From assembly GCA_023150555.1 (NCBI GenBank), contig JAKLKQ010000026.1, positions 19,838 to 83,837 of the forward strand: 64,000 bases of DNA, in the 5' to 3' direction. A model generated the notes under the pieces. It was not told the origin of the DNA. It worked only from the letters and a program-made list of their open reading frames with translations, and ran no database searches. Below, piece after piece: positions 35,868 through 46,755 of the stretch (its first letter is position 1; each line of letters opens with the position of its first letter). The DNA is from Planctomycetota bacterium (GTDB lineage Bacteria > Planctomycetota > SZUA-567 > H5-PLA8). The position numbers were made by a program, and so were the translations under genes.

Positions 35868-36134
35868 CTACTCCTCCGCCTCCCTCCCCCGTTCATACCG
35901 CGCCTGCACGGGCTTCGACCGATCCTGCAGGACCGCGGTCAGGTCGCGGCCCCTCACCCGCAGCAGGTACCGGCTGAGGATCTCGCCGTCCTCGGCCAGG
36001 ACCTCGACGAGGGCGCAAGGCTCGGATTCCTTTCCGTTGCCGTAGAAGACCGGGGCCAGGGTGAAGCCGTTGGCCTGGACTTGCAGGCGCTGGACATCGA
36101 AATCCTCCGGGATGGCGATCGATAGGGTCGGCAT
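35868..36134 (-). CDS. Small hypothetical protein with a degraded copy at 9.3 kb
   Basis: 88 residues from the ATG at 36134, with AAGGAGC 6-12 nt upstream. Predominantly beta: MPTLSIAIPEDFDVQRLQVQ, GFTLAPVFYGNGKES, CALVEVLAEDGEILSRYLLR, then VRGRDLTAVLQDRSKPVQA. The C-terminal third recurs as a remnant at 9244-9336, so the family has moved or been duplicated in this genome. No enzymatic motif. The strong RBS and a second copy make it a real gene family of unknown role. Confidence 0.6.
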   Translation of the reverse strand: MPTLSIAIPEDFDVQRLQVQANGFTLAPVFYGNGKESEPCALVEVLAEDGEILSRYLLRVRGRDLTAVLQDRSKPVQARYERGREAEE

Positions 36135-36617
36135 GGTGTGCTCCTTGTGCGTTGGGCTTCGGGATCGCCGGGCCACCGGGCGCGGCGATTACGGGCTGCT
36201 GGTACGAGTTGGGCTGCGATTCCGGCCTTGGACGCGGGTTTGGGCGAGAAGATGCACCAGGGGACCGGGAAACGCGGGGAATGGGCATCTGGATGGCGGC
36301 TCACTCCCCCGCCCCTTCCAAGTCGAGAATTTCGAGGCTGAATATGTCTCGGAAATAGCTGGGGACTGCCGGATGATCCTGCGCCTTCCGTTGTGCTCCT
36401 ATTGTGCTCGTTTTGGCACAATCATCCTGTATTCTGGCTGCAGCGTCGTTCCTGGATTTGCGTCGCTCGTTCTTCGAACGTCTCTTGGATGCACGATTTA
36501 TGCGTGCAAATTCACGCATAATGTCTTTTGACTGTATCGCTTGTTTCGGGTTCGAGTCCCTCCGGGTGTGCCAGACGCCGCCGCATCGGACCGGCTGACG
36601 TTCCCAGGAGCCGTAAC
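36135..36617. other. 483-nt gap holding tRNA debris and an inverted repeat
   Basis: 36135-36480 shows no convincing gene. 36498-36521 is a perfect 9-bp inverted repeat with a 6-nt AT-rich spacer. A tRNA 3' fragment follows (separate entry). An AGGAG at 36606-36610 serves the next gene. Confidence 0.4.
36548..36573 (+). repeat. 3' fragment of a tRNA-Arg, possible attachment site
   Basis: The segment holds a T-arm (GGG TTCGAGT CCC), the acceptor 3' strand CGGGTGT, a discriminator G and CCA. It resembles the 3' third of bacterial tRNA-Arg of the GCAYCCGUAGCUC type. The outer two T-stem pairs are already broken (36546-36547 do not pair with 36561-36562) and no 5' half is present upstream. Truncated tRNA 3' ends are the usual footprint of integrase attachment sites. 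Confidence 0.5.
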
Positions 36618-36965
36618 GTGTCCGCAAACGAAGTCCCTCCCTCCCGCTGCTTCGCCTGCAACCAAGATTCCGACGCGCCCGTCTACTTCGAGGACGCCGC
36701 GTGGCTCTGCCCCGCCTGCGATGAGATCTTTCAGTGGGGTCGCCGCGGGCTGGCCGACGAACTGGCCATAGAGTCCGAGAGGATCACGCCGTGAACCCGA
36801 TTCGCGGAGGACCTGGGCATCGACTCGCTGGACCTTACCGAGTTCCGGATCGTGATCGAAAAGCGGTACGGGGCGCCGGTGGGCTGCGAGTGGGGCCTGC
36901 CGGGCAATCGCATGGCCGACGTCATTGCCTACATCCGCGCCCACCATACTGCCCCGCCGCCCTGA
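36618..36965 (+). pseudogene. Zinc-ribbon/acyl-carrier-protein gene split by an in-frame TGA
   Basis: GTG start with AGGAG 8 nt upstream. Residues 1-58 give a zinc ribbon (CFAC at 11-14, CPAC at 31-34) and then the first ACP helix (GLADELAIESERITP). TGA follows at 36792-36794. Exactly the same frame continues TRFAEDLGIDSLDLTEF, with the Ser of the phosphopantetheine motif DSL, and on through RMADVIAYI to a TGA at 36963. ITP-x-TRFAEDLGIDSL is how intact ACPs read, so the TGA replaces one residue of a fusion. It may be a nonsense mutation, a sequencing error, or recoding. If not read through, 36618-36794 could still make a 58-residue ribbon. Confidence 0.6.
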
Positions 36966-36971
36966 TTCCGT

Positions 36972-36995
36972 GCACTCTTCCGAGTGCCTCCTTAT
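36972..36995 (+). terminator. Probable intrinsic terminator
   Basis: A 6-bp perfect stem (36972-36977 with 36982-36987) with a 4-nt TTCC loop is followed by CTCCTTATATTATA. It lies 7 nt after the ACP-like stop codon. The stem is short, and the tail is T/A-rich rather than pure T. Confidence 0.4.
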
Positions 36996-37154
36996 ATTAT
37001 AGAGGAGCGGCTTGTCCGCGCCGGCCTGTACAACTTCCGCAATTCATTTGCGCTTCGCGAGTTATGGGTTAAATCCGGCTGAAGAACATCTTCCAGGCCG
37101 GACGCTCCGGCCGCCGGTCGATACGTCCGGGCGGCGATTCGAGCGGCGGCCCGT

Positions 37155-37183
37155 TTTGCATCGGGCCGGACACGGCGTATACT
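37155..37183 (+). promoter_or_regulatory. Candidate promoter for the solo Clp-N gene
   Basis: TTTGCA (37155-37160) and TATACT (37178-37183) are separated by 17 bp. It lies about 70 nt before the ATG at 37252. Pattern match only. Confidence 0.35.
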
Positions 37184-37251
37184 TCACTCAGCGGCCCGTA
37201 GGTGGCTCGGACTGCAGGGTGGCAGGGAAACGACCTACGGAGAGCCCCTCG

Positions 37252-37704
37252 ATGTCCAACACGGGCCCCAGCAAGCGCTACACCCCCGAAACCATCCAGG
37301 TGATCGCCGTCGCCAAGCAGTCGGTGATGGAATACAAGCACACGCACATCACGCCCGAGCACATCCTGCTGGGCCTGCTGACCAACCGCGGGCCGACGAT
37401 GCAAAGCGTGTGGAACATCGCCAACGCCACGCCCGACCAGATCCGCCAACTGGTGATCCAGCACCTGCGCCCCGGCACCTTCCTGGTGCCCGAAGACCAG
37501 CTCACGTTCAGCGAGCGCGCCAAGCGCGTGATCGAGAACGCCGCCGAAGAGGCGCGCCGCTTCAGGACCGAGCAGGTCGCGCCGGAACATCTGCTGATCG
37601 GATTGACGCGCGTGAGCAACACCGTCTGCGGGGCGGTGCTGCGCGCGGTGGAATTGAACACCGAATCGGTGCGCGTGGCACTCAACCAGCCAGCAGCCGA
37701 CTGA
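37252..37704 (+). CDS. Solo Clp N-terminal (double repeat) domain protein
   Basis: 150 residues from the ATG at 37252. It consists of the two Clp-N repeats only: YTPETIQVIAVAKQSVMEYK, HITPEHILLGLL, and then FSERAKRVIENAAEEARRF, VAPEHLLIGL. No AAA+ module follows. Clp-N domains bind adaptors and substrates, so a stand-alone version could compete for or feed substrates to the full ClpC encoded 2.3 kb downstream. Its 3' end overlaps the convergent isomerase gene by 23 nt. Solo Clp-N proteins (ClpS-independent, sometimes called ClpN-like) are known in several phyla. Confidence 0.8.
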   Translation: MSNTGPSKRYTPETIQVIAVAKQSVMEYKHTHITPEHILLGLLTNRGPTMQSVWNIANATPDQIRQLVIQHLRPGTFLVPEDQLTFSERAKRVIENAAEEARRFRTEQVAPEHLLIGLTRVSNTVCGAVLRAVELNTESVRVALNQPAAD

Positions 37705-38548
37705 GCAGTTCCTTCGCGAGCTTCAGGCGGTCGTAGGTCGGCCGCTTGGCGCTGTGCCCCTCCTCGACCAGCCAGCCGTCGTAGCCGTGCTTCTTCAGGT
37801 GGTCGATCACGTCGGCCCAGTTGACGACGCCGTCTTCCAAGTCGGCGTCCTCGTAGTCCCACAACTGGCAGCCGCGGTCGGCCTTCTCGCCGCGCAGCCA
37901 CTTGGCGTTCTTGACGTGGACCTCGGCCAGGTACGGACCCAGGATGTTCAGCGCGGTGCGGACGTTCTCCCAGCCTTCGCGGACCATGTTCGCCGGGTCG
38001 TACAGCACGCCGACGTCCTTCGGGTCGATGCCCTTCAGGAACGCGACGACGCCGCTGGCGCTGGGGAACGGCGTGCCGTTGTGCAGCTCCAGGCAGGGGC
38101 GCACCCCGGCCTTCCTGGCCTCGGCGACCAGCTCCTTGTATCGGCCGCGCGCCGCGTCGAGGAACTTCGGCATGTCGAAGACCTCGTCCTTGGGCATGGC
38201 CTCGCTTCCCACGCGCACGTTGCGGATGCCGAGCTTGCCGCAGGCCTGCACCATCTTCACGGCGCGGTCCATCTCGCCGGTCTTGGTGTAGCTGGCAACG
38301 CTGGTGATCTCGAGCCCCGCGTCCTTGGCGGGCTTCAGCGTGCCGGCGGGATCGGCGAAGAAGGCCGTCTCGGCAAGGCCGCCCTTGTTGTTGCTCCACG
38401 GGTTGAAGGGCTTGGAGGGATCGTACTGCGCGCTGGCGTCGGGCACGATGCGCGGCTGCACGCCCTCGTAGCCCAGCGACTTGATCAGTTTGCAGGCTTC
38501 GGGAAAGGTGTACTCGGGAGTGAAAGTGGTGAAGGCGCCCAGGCGCAT
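37682..38548 (-). CDS. Sugar phosphate isomerase/epimerase-like TIM-barrel protein
   Basis: 288 residues of the AP-endonuclease-2/xylose-isomerase-like TIM barrel. MRLGAFTTFTPEYTFPEACK opens strand 1. ITSVASYTK, VRVGSEAMP, RPCLELHNGTPFPS (metal-site Glu), VGVLYDPANMV (Asp) and AEVHVKNAKW (His) are at the expected strand ends, and WLVEEGHS gives the last Glu. It is cytosolic, with no signal. It is paired with a Gfo/Idh/MocA oxidoreductase on the same strand upstream; such pairs commonly act in inositol or keto-sugar metabolism. The substrate cannot be read from sequence. Confidence 0.85.
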   Translation of the reverse strand: MRLGAFTTFTPEYTFPEACKLIKSLGYEGVQPRIVPDASAQYDPSKPFNPWSNNKGGLAETAFFADPAGTLKPAKDAGLEITSVASYTKTGEMDRAVKMVQACGKLGIRNVRVGSEAMPKDEVFDMPKFLDAARGRYKELVAEARKAGVRPCLELHNGTPFPSASGVVAFLKGIDPKDVGVLYDPANMVREGWENVRTALNILGPYLAEVHVKNAKWLRGEKADRGCQLWDYEDADLEDGVVNWADVIDHLKKHGYDGWLVEEGHSAKRPTYDRLKLAKELLSRLLAG

Positions 38549-38669
38549 CGCAGTCTCTCCTTTCAGAATGGTCTGGCTATCGGTTCATTCATAGCGCGCT
38601 CTGCGGGCGGGGTAAAACGCAAATGCCCCGGCGGAAGGACGGGTCCGAGCGCAGTCTGCGCGTGAGCGC

Positions 38670-39752
38670 CTACTTCAGCCGCGTCTTCAGCGCCACGGCC
38701 TGTCCTGACTTGGCGCTCTTAAGTCCCGCGAGCATGATCTCGGTAATGTGCCGCGCGGCCTGCGGCGTCTCCAGTTCGGGGCGCGTGCCGTTGCGGATGC
38801 ACTCGACCCACTGTTCGTGCGCGTTCTGGAAGCGGTACTTGCTGCAGTCGACGTCGCTTTCGGTGGGCGGCACGTCCTCGCGGGTCTTGCTGGCGAGCTG
38901 GTAGAGCTTGGCGGTCGTCGGGCGGTAGCCGTACTGCTCGGCGCGTCCGAAACTGCCGTGCACGGTCAGGCGCCCGGTGCGCGCGCCGTCACACCAGCCG
39001 GTCTCGGCGGTGGCGATTGTCCCCGACTCGAACTCGATCAGCAGCGACGCGGTGTCCTCGACCTGGCTGGGCTTGTCCAGGATCGCGGCCATGCCCATCA
39101 CGCGCATGGCGCTGCCCAGCACGGCCACCAGCCGCGCGATGGCGTAGACGCCCATGTCGAAGAGCGCGCCCACCGCCGCCTCGCCGGCCTCGAAGAACCA
39201 CAGCTTCTCGCCGGGCATCAAGGGTTCCTCGCCCAAAAGGTCGCGGACTTCCGCGTAGTAGATCTCCGGGCCGCCGTGGCTGAAGCGCGAGTGCGCGCCG
39301 CTGACCTTGCCCAGCGCGCCTTCGGCGATCAGGTCGCGGATGGCCATCACGGCGGGGAAGTTCAGCTGCGGCAGGCAGTAGACGACGCGGTCGCTCTTCT
39401 CGCACGCGGCGACGAAGCGGTCGGCGTCCTCGATCGTACTGGCCAGGGGTTTCTGCATGAAAACGTGCTTGCCGGCTTCCAGCGCCTTGATGCCCCACGC
39501 GACGTGCAGCGGGTGGGGCGTGGCGACGACGACGCCGTCGATCCTGGGATCGTCGATGACCGCCGCGAAGTCGGTGACCGGTTCGCCGCCGTGGCGCTTG
39601 GACAGCAGTTTCAGGCGGTCCATCTTGCGCCCAGCCAGCTTGGCGATGGTCAGGCCCGGGATCTCCTGCAGCTGCGGCAGGTGCAGTTTCGCGGCGATGC
39701 CGCCCGCGCCGATCACGCCGATGGCCAGCGGCTGGGGCTTGGATGCGCTCAT
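38670..39752 (-). CDS. Gfo/Idh/MocA-family oxidoreductase
   Basis: 360 residues from the ATG at 39752. An N-terminal Rossmann fold starts IGVIGAGGIAAKLHLPQL. DGVVVATPHPLHVAWGIKALEAGKHVFMQKPLA contains the family signature, with the catalytic Lys in QKPLA (EKP is commoner). The C-terminal beta-sheet domain has FEAGEAAVGALFDMGVYAI and SLLIEFESGTIATAETGW. NAD(P)-dependent sugar or inositol dehydrogenation is the family activity. It is followed after 121 nt by the TIM-barrel isomerase gene, a common pairing. Confidence 0.9.
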   Translation of the reverse strand: MSASKPQPLAIGVIGAGGIAAKLHLPQLQEIPGLTIAKLAGRKMDRLKLLSKRHGGEPVTDFAAVIDDPRIDGVVVATPHPLHVAWGIKALEAGKHVFMQKPLASTIEDADRFVAACEKSDRVVYCLPQLNFPAVMAIRDLIAEGALGKVSGAHSRFSHGGPEIYYAEVRDLLGEEPLMPGEKLWFFEAGEAAVGALFDMGVYAIARLVAVLGSAMRVMGMAAILDKPSQVEDTASLLIEFESGTIATAETGWCDGARTGRLTVHGSFGRAEQYGYRPTTAKLYQLASKTREDVPPTESDVDCSKYRFQNAHEQWVECIRNGTRPELETPQAARHITEIMLAGLKSAKSGQAVALKTRLK

Positions 39753-40026
39753 TGGCGGGTCCCTCGTTTCAGTACGGCGAGCCCCAAATCTGGCGGAAAT
39801 CGGCCCTCGAAGCCAGTCCCTTTCCGGCGCGGCACGGGATATGCGATAATCAGGTTGGAACCCCCTGCCGGGACCGGGGTTACGTGTCGAAACGACTCGA
39901 TTCCGGGCCGGCCGGACAATAAGGGGGCCGAAAGCGGTCAAAAGTACGCTACTCAAAGCCCCCGGCGCGTCTTATCTTAGGCAGACGGGTCGGGTCCGCT
40001 GAGGGGCCCCGGAAGAGAGGAATCTC

Positions 40027-42666
<2,640 letters not shown>

Positions 42667-42697
42667 GCGTCACTCGACAACACCTACGCACATCACC

Positions 42698-42733
42698 CGG
42701 GCGGGCCCGAAAAGGCCCGCCCGATTTATTTAC
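42698..42733 (+). terminator. Rho-independent terminator of clpC
   Basis: A perfect 10-bp GC stem (42698-42707 with 42714-42723) with loop CGAAAA is followed by ATTTATTTA. It starts 32 nt after the clpC stop. Confidence 0.85.
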
Positions 42734-42798
42734 CCAATTGTGCCTTGTTGAAAGATCGCCTCCCCCTCGTATCCACGTCTGTCTGATAGAATGCCAAT

Positions 42799-44004
42799 AT
42801 GACCGATCCGGCCCCCTCCCGGCGCCGCCTGCGCTTTTCGCTGCGTAGTTCGCTGCTGCTCACGCTGCTGATCGCTTCGGCCGGCACATTGTGGTTAAGC
42901 TGGGAGCCGTGGATCATAGAGCAAAGTCTTCACGCAAATGGCCGCTACGCGGACCGCGTACTCTTCCTGCCGGACAACCTCTTTGCGACCCACGCGCCCG
43001 GCTGCATTCGCATCTGGAAGGCGGATGCTTTCGAGCTTCTCCACGACATCAAAATGCAAGACGACCGCGCCAGTTCGATGTGGATCCTGCCCGGCACGGA
43101 ACTCCTGATGACTCTCTCCACTGGCGGCGCCATCGACGAGTGGGATCCGCGCACGGGCAAGCACCTGCGGCGTGTGGTGCAGCGCTGCGTTTCCTCCGAC
43201 GAATCGAGCATTAGCGCGCCCACCTGGAGCACCGACGGACGGCGCGTATTTGAATACCTATCGGAATCTGCCCAAGGCGGCGTCACGACCCTACGCGTAA
43301 TCGACTACCGCACCGGCGAAACGCACTACCTCGACGCCTTCCCCAACCAAGGCGCGGGCACGGTGTTTACCTGCGATCTGTCGCCCGACGGAAAGTACCT
43401 GGCGCTCCTGCTCGACCTGGCCACAGCGGCCGGTCCCGAAAAATACGACGTCTCTCTCGTCCTTTGGGACCTGGACGCCCGAAAACAGGTGTGGAAGAAG
43501 GATCAGATCCAGACAGAAGAGACTTCCCTGCAGTTTGCGGAAGACAGCAAGACAATATGCCTCTATGCGTATCCGCCCGAAGCCGGATCTAAGACCTTCT
43601 TCGGGCTCCCCGATGGTGACGGGAAGCCCTTTGATCCACCTTCCTATGAACCAAAGACACCGCACTCCCCGGACGGAAAGTATGCCATTGATCGCGGCAT
43701 CAACGAGCTGCGCCTGCCAGGCGCAACGCATTACAACCCAAGCCGTTCGCCACTGATCCTAAACGCCGAAACTGGCGAGCGCGCCATATACCTCGCGCAA
43801 ACAGTGCATGAGATTCACGACTACGCGTTCGCTCCCGACGGACGCCTGGCCGTTGGCAAGGCCGACGGCACCATCGACATCTGGCGTTACAACCGTCCCG
43901 AGGCCTGGTGGGGCGTCGTGTGTGTACCCGGCTTCTGGCTGACTGTGATTTGCTTGGCGTTGTTCGCCTGGAGCCTGCGTAAGGACCGCAAGGAACTGGC
44001 TTAG
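42799..44004 (+). CDS. Double-anchored beta-propeller-like membrane protein
   Basis: 401 residues. The N-terminus RLRFSLRSSLLLTLLIASAG is a basic-hydrophobic anchor common in planctomycete proteins. The middle contains WD/PD40-like blades (LSPDGKYLALLLD, GGAIDEWDPRTGKHL, FAPDGRLAVGKADGTIDIWR). The C-terminus is a second membrane helix (FWLTVICLALFAWSLRKDRK). The same plan and end motif occur in 33547-34794. No catalytic residues are evident. It is probably an inner-membrane protein with an extracytoplasmic propeller. There is no Shine-Dalgarno sequence close to the ATG. Confidence 0.7.
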   Translation: MTDPAPSRRRLRFSLRSSLLLTLLIASAGTLWLSWEPWIIEQSLHANGRYADRVLFLPDNLFATHAPGCIRIWKADAFELLHDIKMQDDRASSMWILPGTELLMTLSTGGAIDEWDPRTGKHLRRVVQRCVSSDESSISAPTWSTDGRRVFEYLSESAQGGVTTLRVIDYRTGETHYLDAFPNQGAGTVFTCDLSPDGKYLALLLDLATAAGPEKYDVSLVLWDLDARKQVWKKDQIQTEETSLQFAEDSKTICLYAYPPEAGSKTFFGLPDGDGKPFDPPSYEPKTPHSPDGKYAIDRGINELRLPGATHYNPSRSPLILNAETGERAIYLAQTVHEIHDYAFAPDGRLAVGKADGTIDIWRYNRPEAWWGVVCVPGFWLTVICLALFAWSLRKDRKELA

Positions 44005-44012
44005 CGAATTGC

Positions 44013-44351
44013 TCAGTACCGCGGGACGCTGGAATCGACGTCCAGCGACCAGCGGTCGATGCCGCCGGTCAGGTTGTAGGCTTGCTGCGCGCCCTGCTGC
44101 GCCAGGTACATGCACACCTGCCCGCTGCGCATGCCGTGGTGGCAGTAGAAGACGTACGGACCGCCCGTCGGATCGATCTCGCCGATCCATACGCGCGCCT
44201 GGCTCAGCGGCTTCCACTCGGCGCCTTCGATGCGGCAGTGCTCCCACTCCTGCTGCTCGCGCACGTCAATAAGGCGGATCTCTTCGCCCGCGTCGATCTT
44301 GCGCTTCAACTCGGCGGGCGTGATTGTCTGGATGGAGGCGGGCGCGTTCAT
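44013..44351 (-). CDS. Rhodanese-like sulfurtransferase
   Basis: 112 residues from the ATG at 44351, 2 nt after the mogA stop. A single rhodanese domain: ITPAELKRKIDAGEEIRLIDVREQQEWEHCRIEGA, active-site loop C-HHGMRS-G (persulfide Cys), and LTGGIDRWS. It is a cytosolic GlpE/MoeB-C-terminal-type sulfur carrier. Its coupling to mogA suggests sulfur supply for molybdopterin synthesis, an inference from context. It converges on the propeller gene, leaving only 8 nt between stops. Confidence 0.9.
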   Translation of the reverse strand: MNAPASIQTITPAELKRKIDAGEEIRLIDVREQQEWEHCRIEGAEWKPLSQARVWIGEIDPTGGPYVFYCHHGMRSGQVCMYLAQQGAQQAYNLTGGIDRWSLDVDSSVPRY

Positions 44352-44353
44352 CG

Positions 44354-44887
44354 TCACACGCCCTTCGGCCGGAAGGCCTTGCACGCGGCGGGATTCGTCT
44401 CCAGGCGCGGGCCGCCGATCAGATCGATGCAATAGGGAATTGCGGGAAAGACCGCGCCCAGGCAGTCGGCGATGGCCGAGGGCTTGCCCGGAAGGTTCAC
44501 GATCAGCGACTTTCCGCGGATGCCGGCGGTCTGGCGCGAGAGGATCGCCGTCGGCACGACCTTCAGGCTCACGCTGCGCATCATTTCGCCGAAGCCCGGC
44601 ATCATCTTCTCGCAGACGGCCTCGGTGGCCTCGGGCGTCACGTCGCGCGCGGCGGGTCCGGTGCCACCGGTGGTCACGACCAGGCAGCAGCCGTCCTGGT
44701 CGCAGAGTTCCTTCAGCGCGGCCTCGATCTGCGGGCGCTCGTCGGGGATCACCTTCGCGACCGGCGTCCACGGCGAGGCGAGGATCTTCGAGAGTTCCTC
44801 GCGGATCGCCGGCCCGCCGCGGTCCTCGTACTCGCCGCGGCTGGCGCGGTCGCTGACCGTCAGGATGCCGATTTTCGCGTCGCTCAT
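44354..44887 (-). CDS. mogA: Molybdopterin adenylyltransferase
   Basis: 177 residues of the MogA/MoaB fold. IGILTVSDRASRGEYEDRGG opens the protein. LVVTTGGTGPAARDVTPEAT is the substrate-binding TGGTG loop with the catalytic Asp. PGFGEMMR and LIVNLPGKPSAIADCL complete the signature. It adenylates molybdopterin before molybdenum insertion. It forms a two-gene operon with the rhodanese. No other moa/moe genes are in the window. Confidence 0.92.
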   Translation of the reverse strand: MSDAKIGILTVSDRASRGEYEDRGGPAIREELSKILASPWTPVAKVIPDERPQIEAALKELCDQDGCCLVVTTGGTGPAARDVTPEATEAVCEKMMPGFGEMMRSVSLKVVPTAILSRQTAGIRGKSLIVNLPGKPSAIADCLGAVFPAIPYCIDLIGGPRLETNPAACKAFRPKGV

Positions 44888-45102
44888 GCGCCCCTGCCTT
44901 TCGCAGGGCCCTTTATAGCGGATATTGCGGCCTCCGCACCTGCTCGAAACCTGGTTCGCCCCCGTAACCCCAGGCTGCGCCAGATCTTTCCACCTCCCCG
45001 GTGCTGCAGAAGCATGCCCGAATTCTGGTCCCTTTCGCCGGCCTGCCTCGTATAGCTTTTATCGAGAACACTCGCCGAACGCTGCAATAAAGGAGGCACC
45101 CG

Positions 45103-46692
45103 ATGCGCCGTCTCGTGTCGTGCATGGTCTTCTGTCTTCTGTATTCCGCATGCGCCGGAGGGACGGAAGAGGCCCTGAGCGAACAGCTCGGCGCGTTGCG
45201 CAAGGAAATCGATGCCCTGCGCAAGGAGCGCTCCGAACAGGCTGACCTGCGCCGGAAAGTCGAAGAACTCCAGAAACGGCAGGCCACCATCGGCGGCGGC
45301 CCCTTGGATCTGGCCGGCAAGGCCGGCGCCGCGGCGGAAAAGTACGGTCCCAACGCGCCCGTCACGACCAAGACCGGCAAACTGCGCGTCAATGGCCTCG
45401 TGCAGGTCTGGTACTACACGATCCAGAACGACAATCTCGGTTTCTTCGGAGACCTCACGCCCGGCACGCCAGGCGGCGGAGACAGCAACGAGACGAAGGA
45501 CAACGACAGCTTCCGCATCCGCCGCGCCGAGCTGAAATTCACACTGGATCTGAACGACTACGTACGCGGCGTGATCATGTTCGACCCCGCGCGCGAAGCG
45601 CAGTCCTTCCCGAACTTCTCCACGAATCTGGGCACGCAGTTGCGCGGGCGCACGGCGGAAATCTCCAGCGCCGTCACGAACGTCCAGTCGGGTGCGGGCG
45701 GGGCCTCGCGCATGCTCAAGGATGCCTATGTCCAGTTCCACGACTTCGTGCCGCATCACGAATTCACGATCGGGCAGTTCAAGCCGCCGCTGGGCGACGA
45801 AGGCATCCGCTCGGCCTCGGACCTGGACTTCGCCGAACGCGCGCTCATTACCCAGCTGGTGGACTTCCGCGATCTGGGCATCGCCACACGCGGCTACTGG
45901 TGGGATGACCGCTTTCAATACTGGCTGGCCGTCTTCAACGCGCCGGGCAACTTCCACGGCAGCGACGGCGGCTACAACGACCGCAGCGACACCAACGACG
46001 CGAAGGATCTCCTGGCGCGCGTGCTGCTGCGCCCGCTATGGAAGGATCCCACGTGGGGGAGCATCGAGTTGAGCTGGTCGAGCCAGTTCGGCATTCACGG
46101 CGAGGCCGGCAATCCGCGCGACGACAACGACGACGGCGACGTATCGGACGCCGGCGAGTCCGTCGACGGGCTCAATCGCCGCGAGACCTGGGCGATCCGG
46201 CACTATGCCGCGATGTCCTATCTTCCAAGCGGTCCGGTGAAGGGCTGGTGGATGCACGGCGAGTGGGCCTGGATCAAGGACCGCAACGCGCCGGCGGCCG
46301 TGCGCGGCATTCCGCAGACCGACGCGGCCGGCATCCAGACATCGCCCAACCCATTCAGCGTCTCCGGATGGTACGTCTCCACCGGTTACAGGATCTCCGA
46401 CAGCGTCTGGAAGGAAAAGGTGCCTGGATGGTTCCGGCCCTTCGAGTTCGCGTACCGCTGCGAAACCTTTCAGAACGTCGCCGTCTCCGATCTGACCCGG
46501 CCGAAAACACGCACCGACGTCTTCGCATCCACGATCCAGACTGCGGGCGTGACCTACTACATCCAGGGCAACAACGCCAAAATCCAGGCCAACTACATGT
46601 GGGCCGACGAACCCGACGCCGGCGACGGCGGACGCGGCTTTCGAGAAGTGAAGAACGACAGCTTCGTCGTCAACTTCCAGGTGGCCTGGTAA
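45103..46692 (+). CDS. Outer-membrane porin of the OprO/OprP type
   Basis: 529 residues with a strong AAAGGAGG before the ATG. A signal peptide (LVSCMVFCLLYSACAGG) is followed by a coiled coil (EEALSEQLGALRKEIDALRK, residues 24-65) as in peptidoglycan-anchored planctomycete/verrucomicrobial porins. A beta-barrel then begins with KLRVNGLVQVWYYTIQ and FRIRRAELKFTLDLNDYVRG, and continues HEFTIGQFKPPLGDEGIRSA to a terminal aromatic strand ending VNFQVAW. Phosphate or other anion uptake is the family role, but selectivity cannot be inferred. Its gene is divergent from mogA. Confidence 0.82.
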   Translation: MRRLVSCMVFCLLYSACAGGTEEALSEQLGALRKEIDALRKERSEQADLRRKVEELQKRQATIGGGPLDLAGKAGAAAEKYGPNAPVTTKTGKLRVNGLVQVWYYTIQNDNLGFFGDLTPGTPGGGDSNETKDNDSFRIRRAELKFTLDLNDYVRGVIMFDPAREAQSFPNFSTNLGTQLRGRTAEISSAVTNVQSGAGGASRMLKDAYVQFHDFVPHHEFTIGQFKPPLGDEGIRSASDLDFAERALITQLVDFRDLGIATRGYWWDDRFQYWLAVFNAPGNFHGSDGGYNDRSDTNDAKDLLARVLLRPLWKDPTWGSIELSWSSQFGIHGEAGNPRDDNDDGDVSDAGESVDGLNRRETWAIRHYAAMSYLPSGPVKGWWMHGEWAWIKDRNAPAAVRGIPQTDAAGIQTSPNPFSVSGWYVSTGYRISDSVWKEKVPGWFRPFEFAYRCETFQNVAVSDLTRPKTRTDVFASTIQTAGVTYYIQGNNAKIQANYMWADEPDAGDGGRGFREVKNDSFVVNFQVAW

Positions 46693-46755
46693 CGAACCTT
46701 TTGCCGCCCTGGACCTAAACCGGCGCGATGGATAGCATGGGTATCCTTCAAGCCC

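Noticed and set aside
36301..36627. Minus-strand frame over the tRNA fragment
   Set aside because: Its TRRDSNP-like start is the known artefact of translating a tRNA 3' end backwards; the rest has no recognisable similarity.
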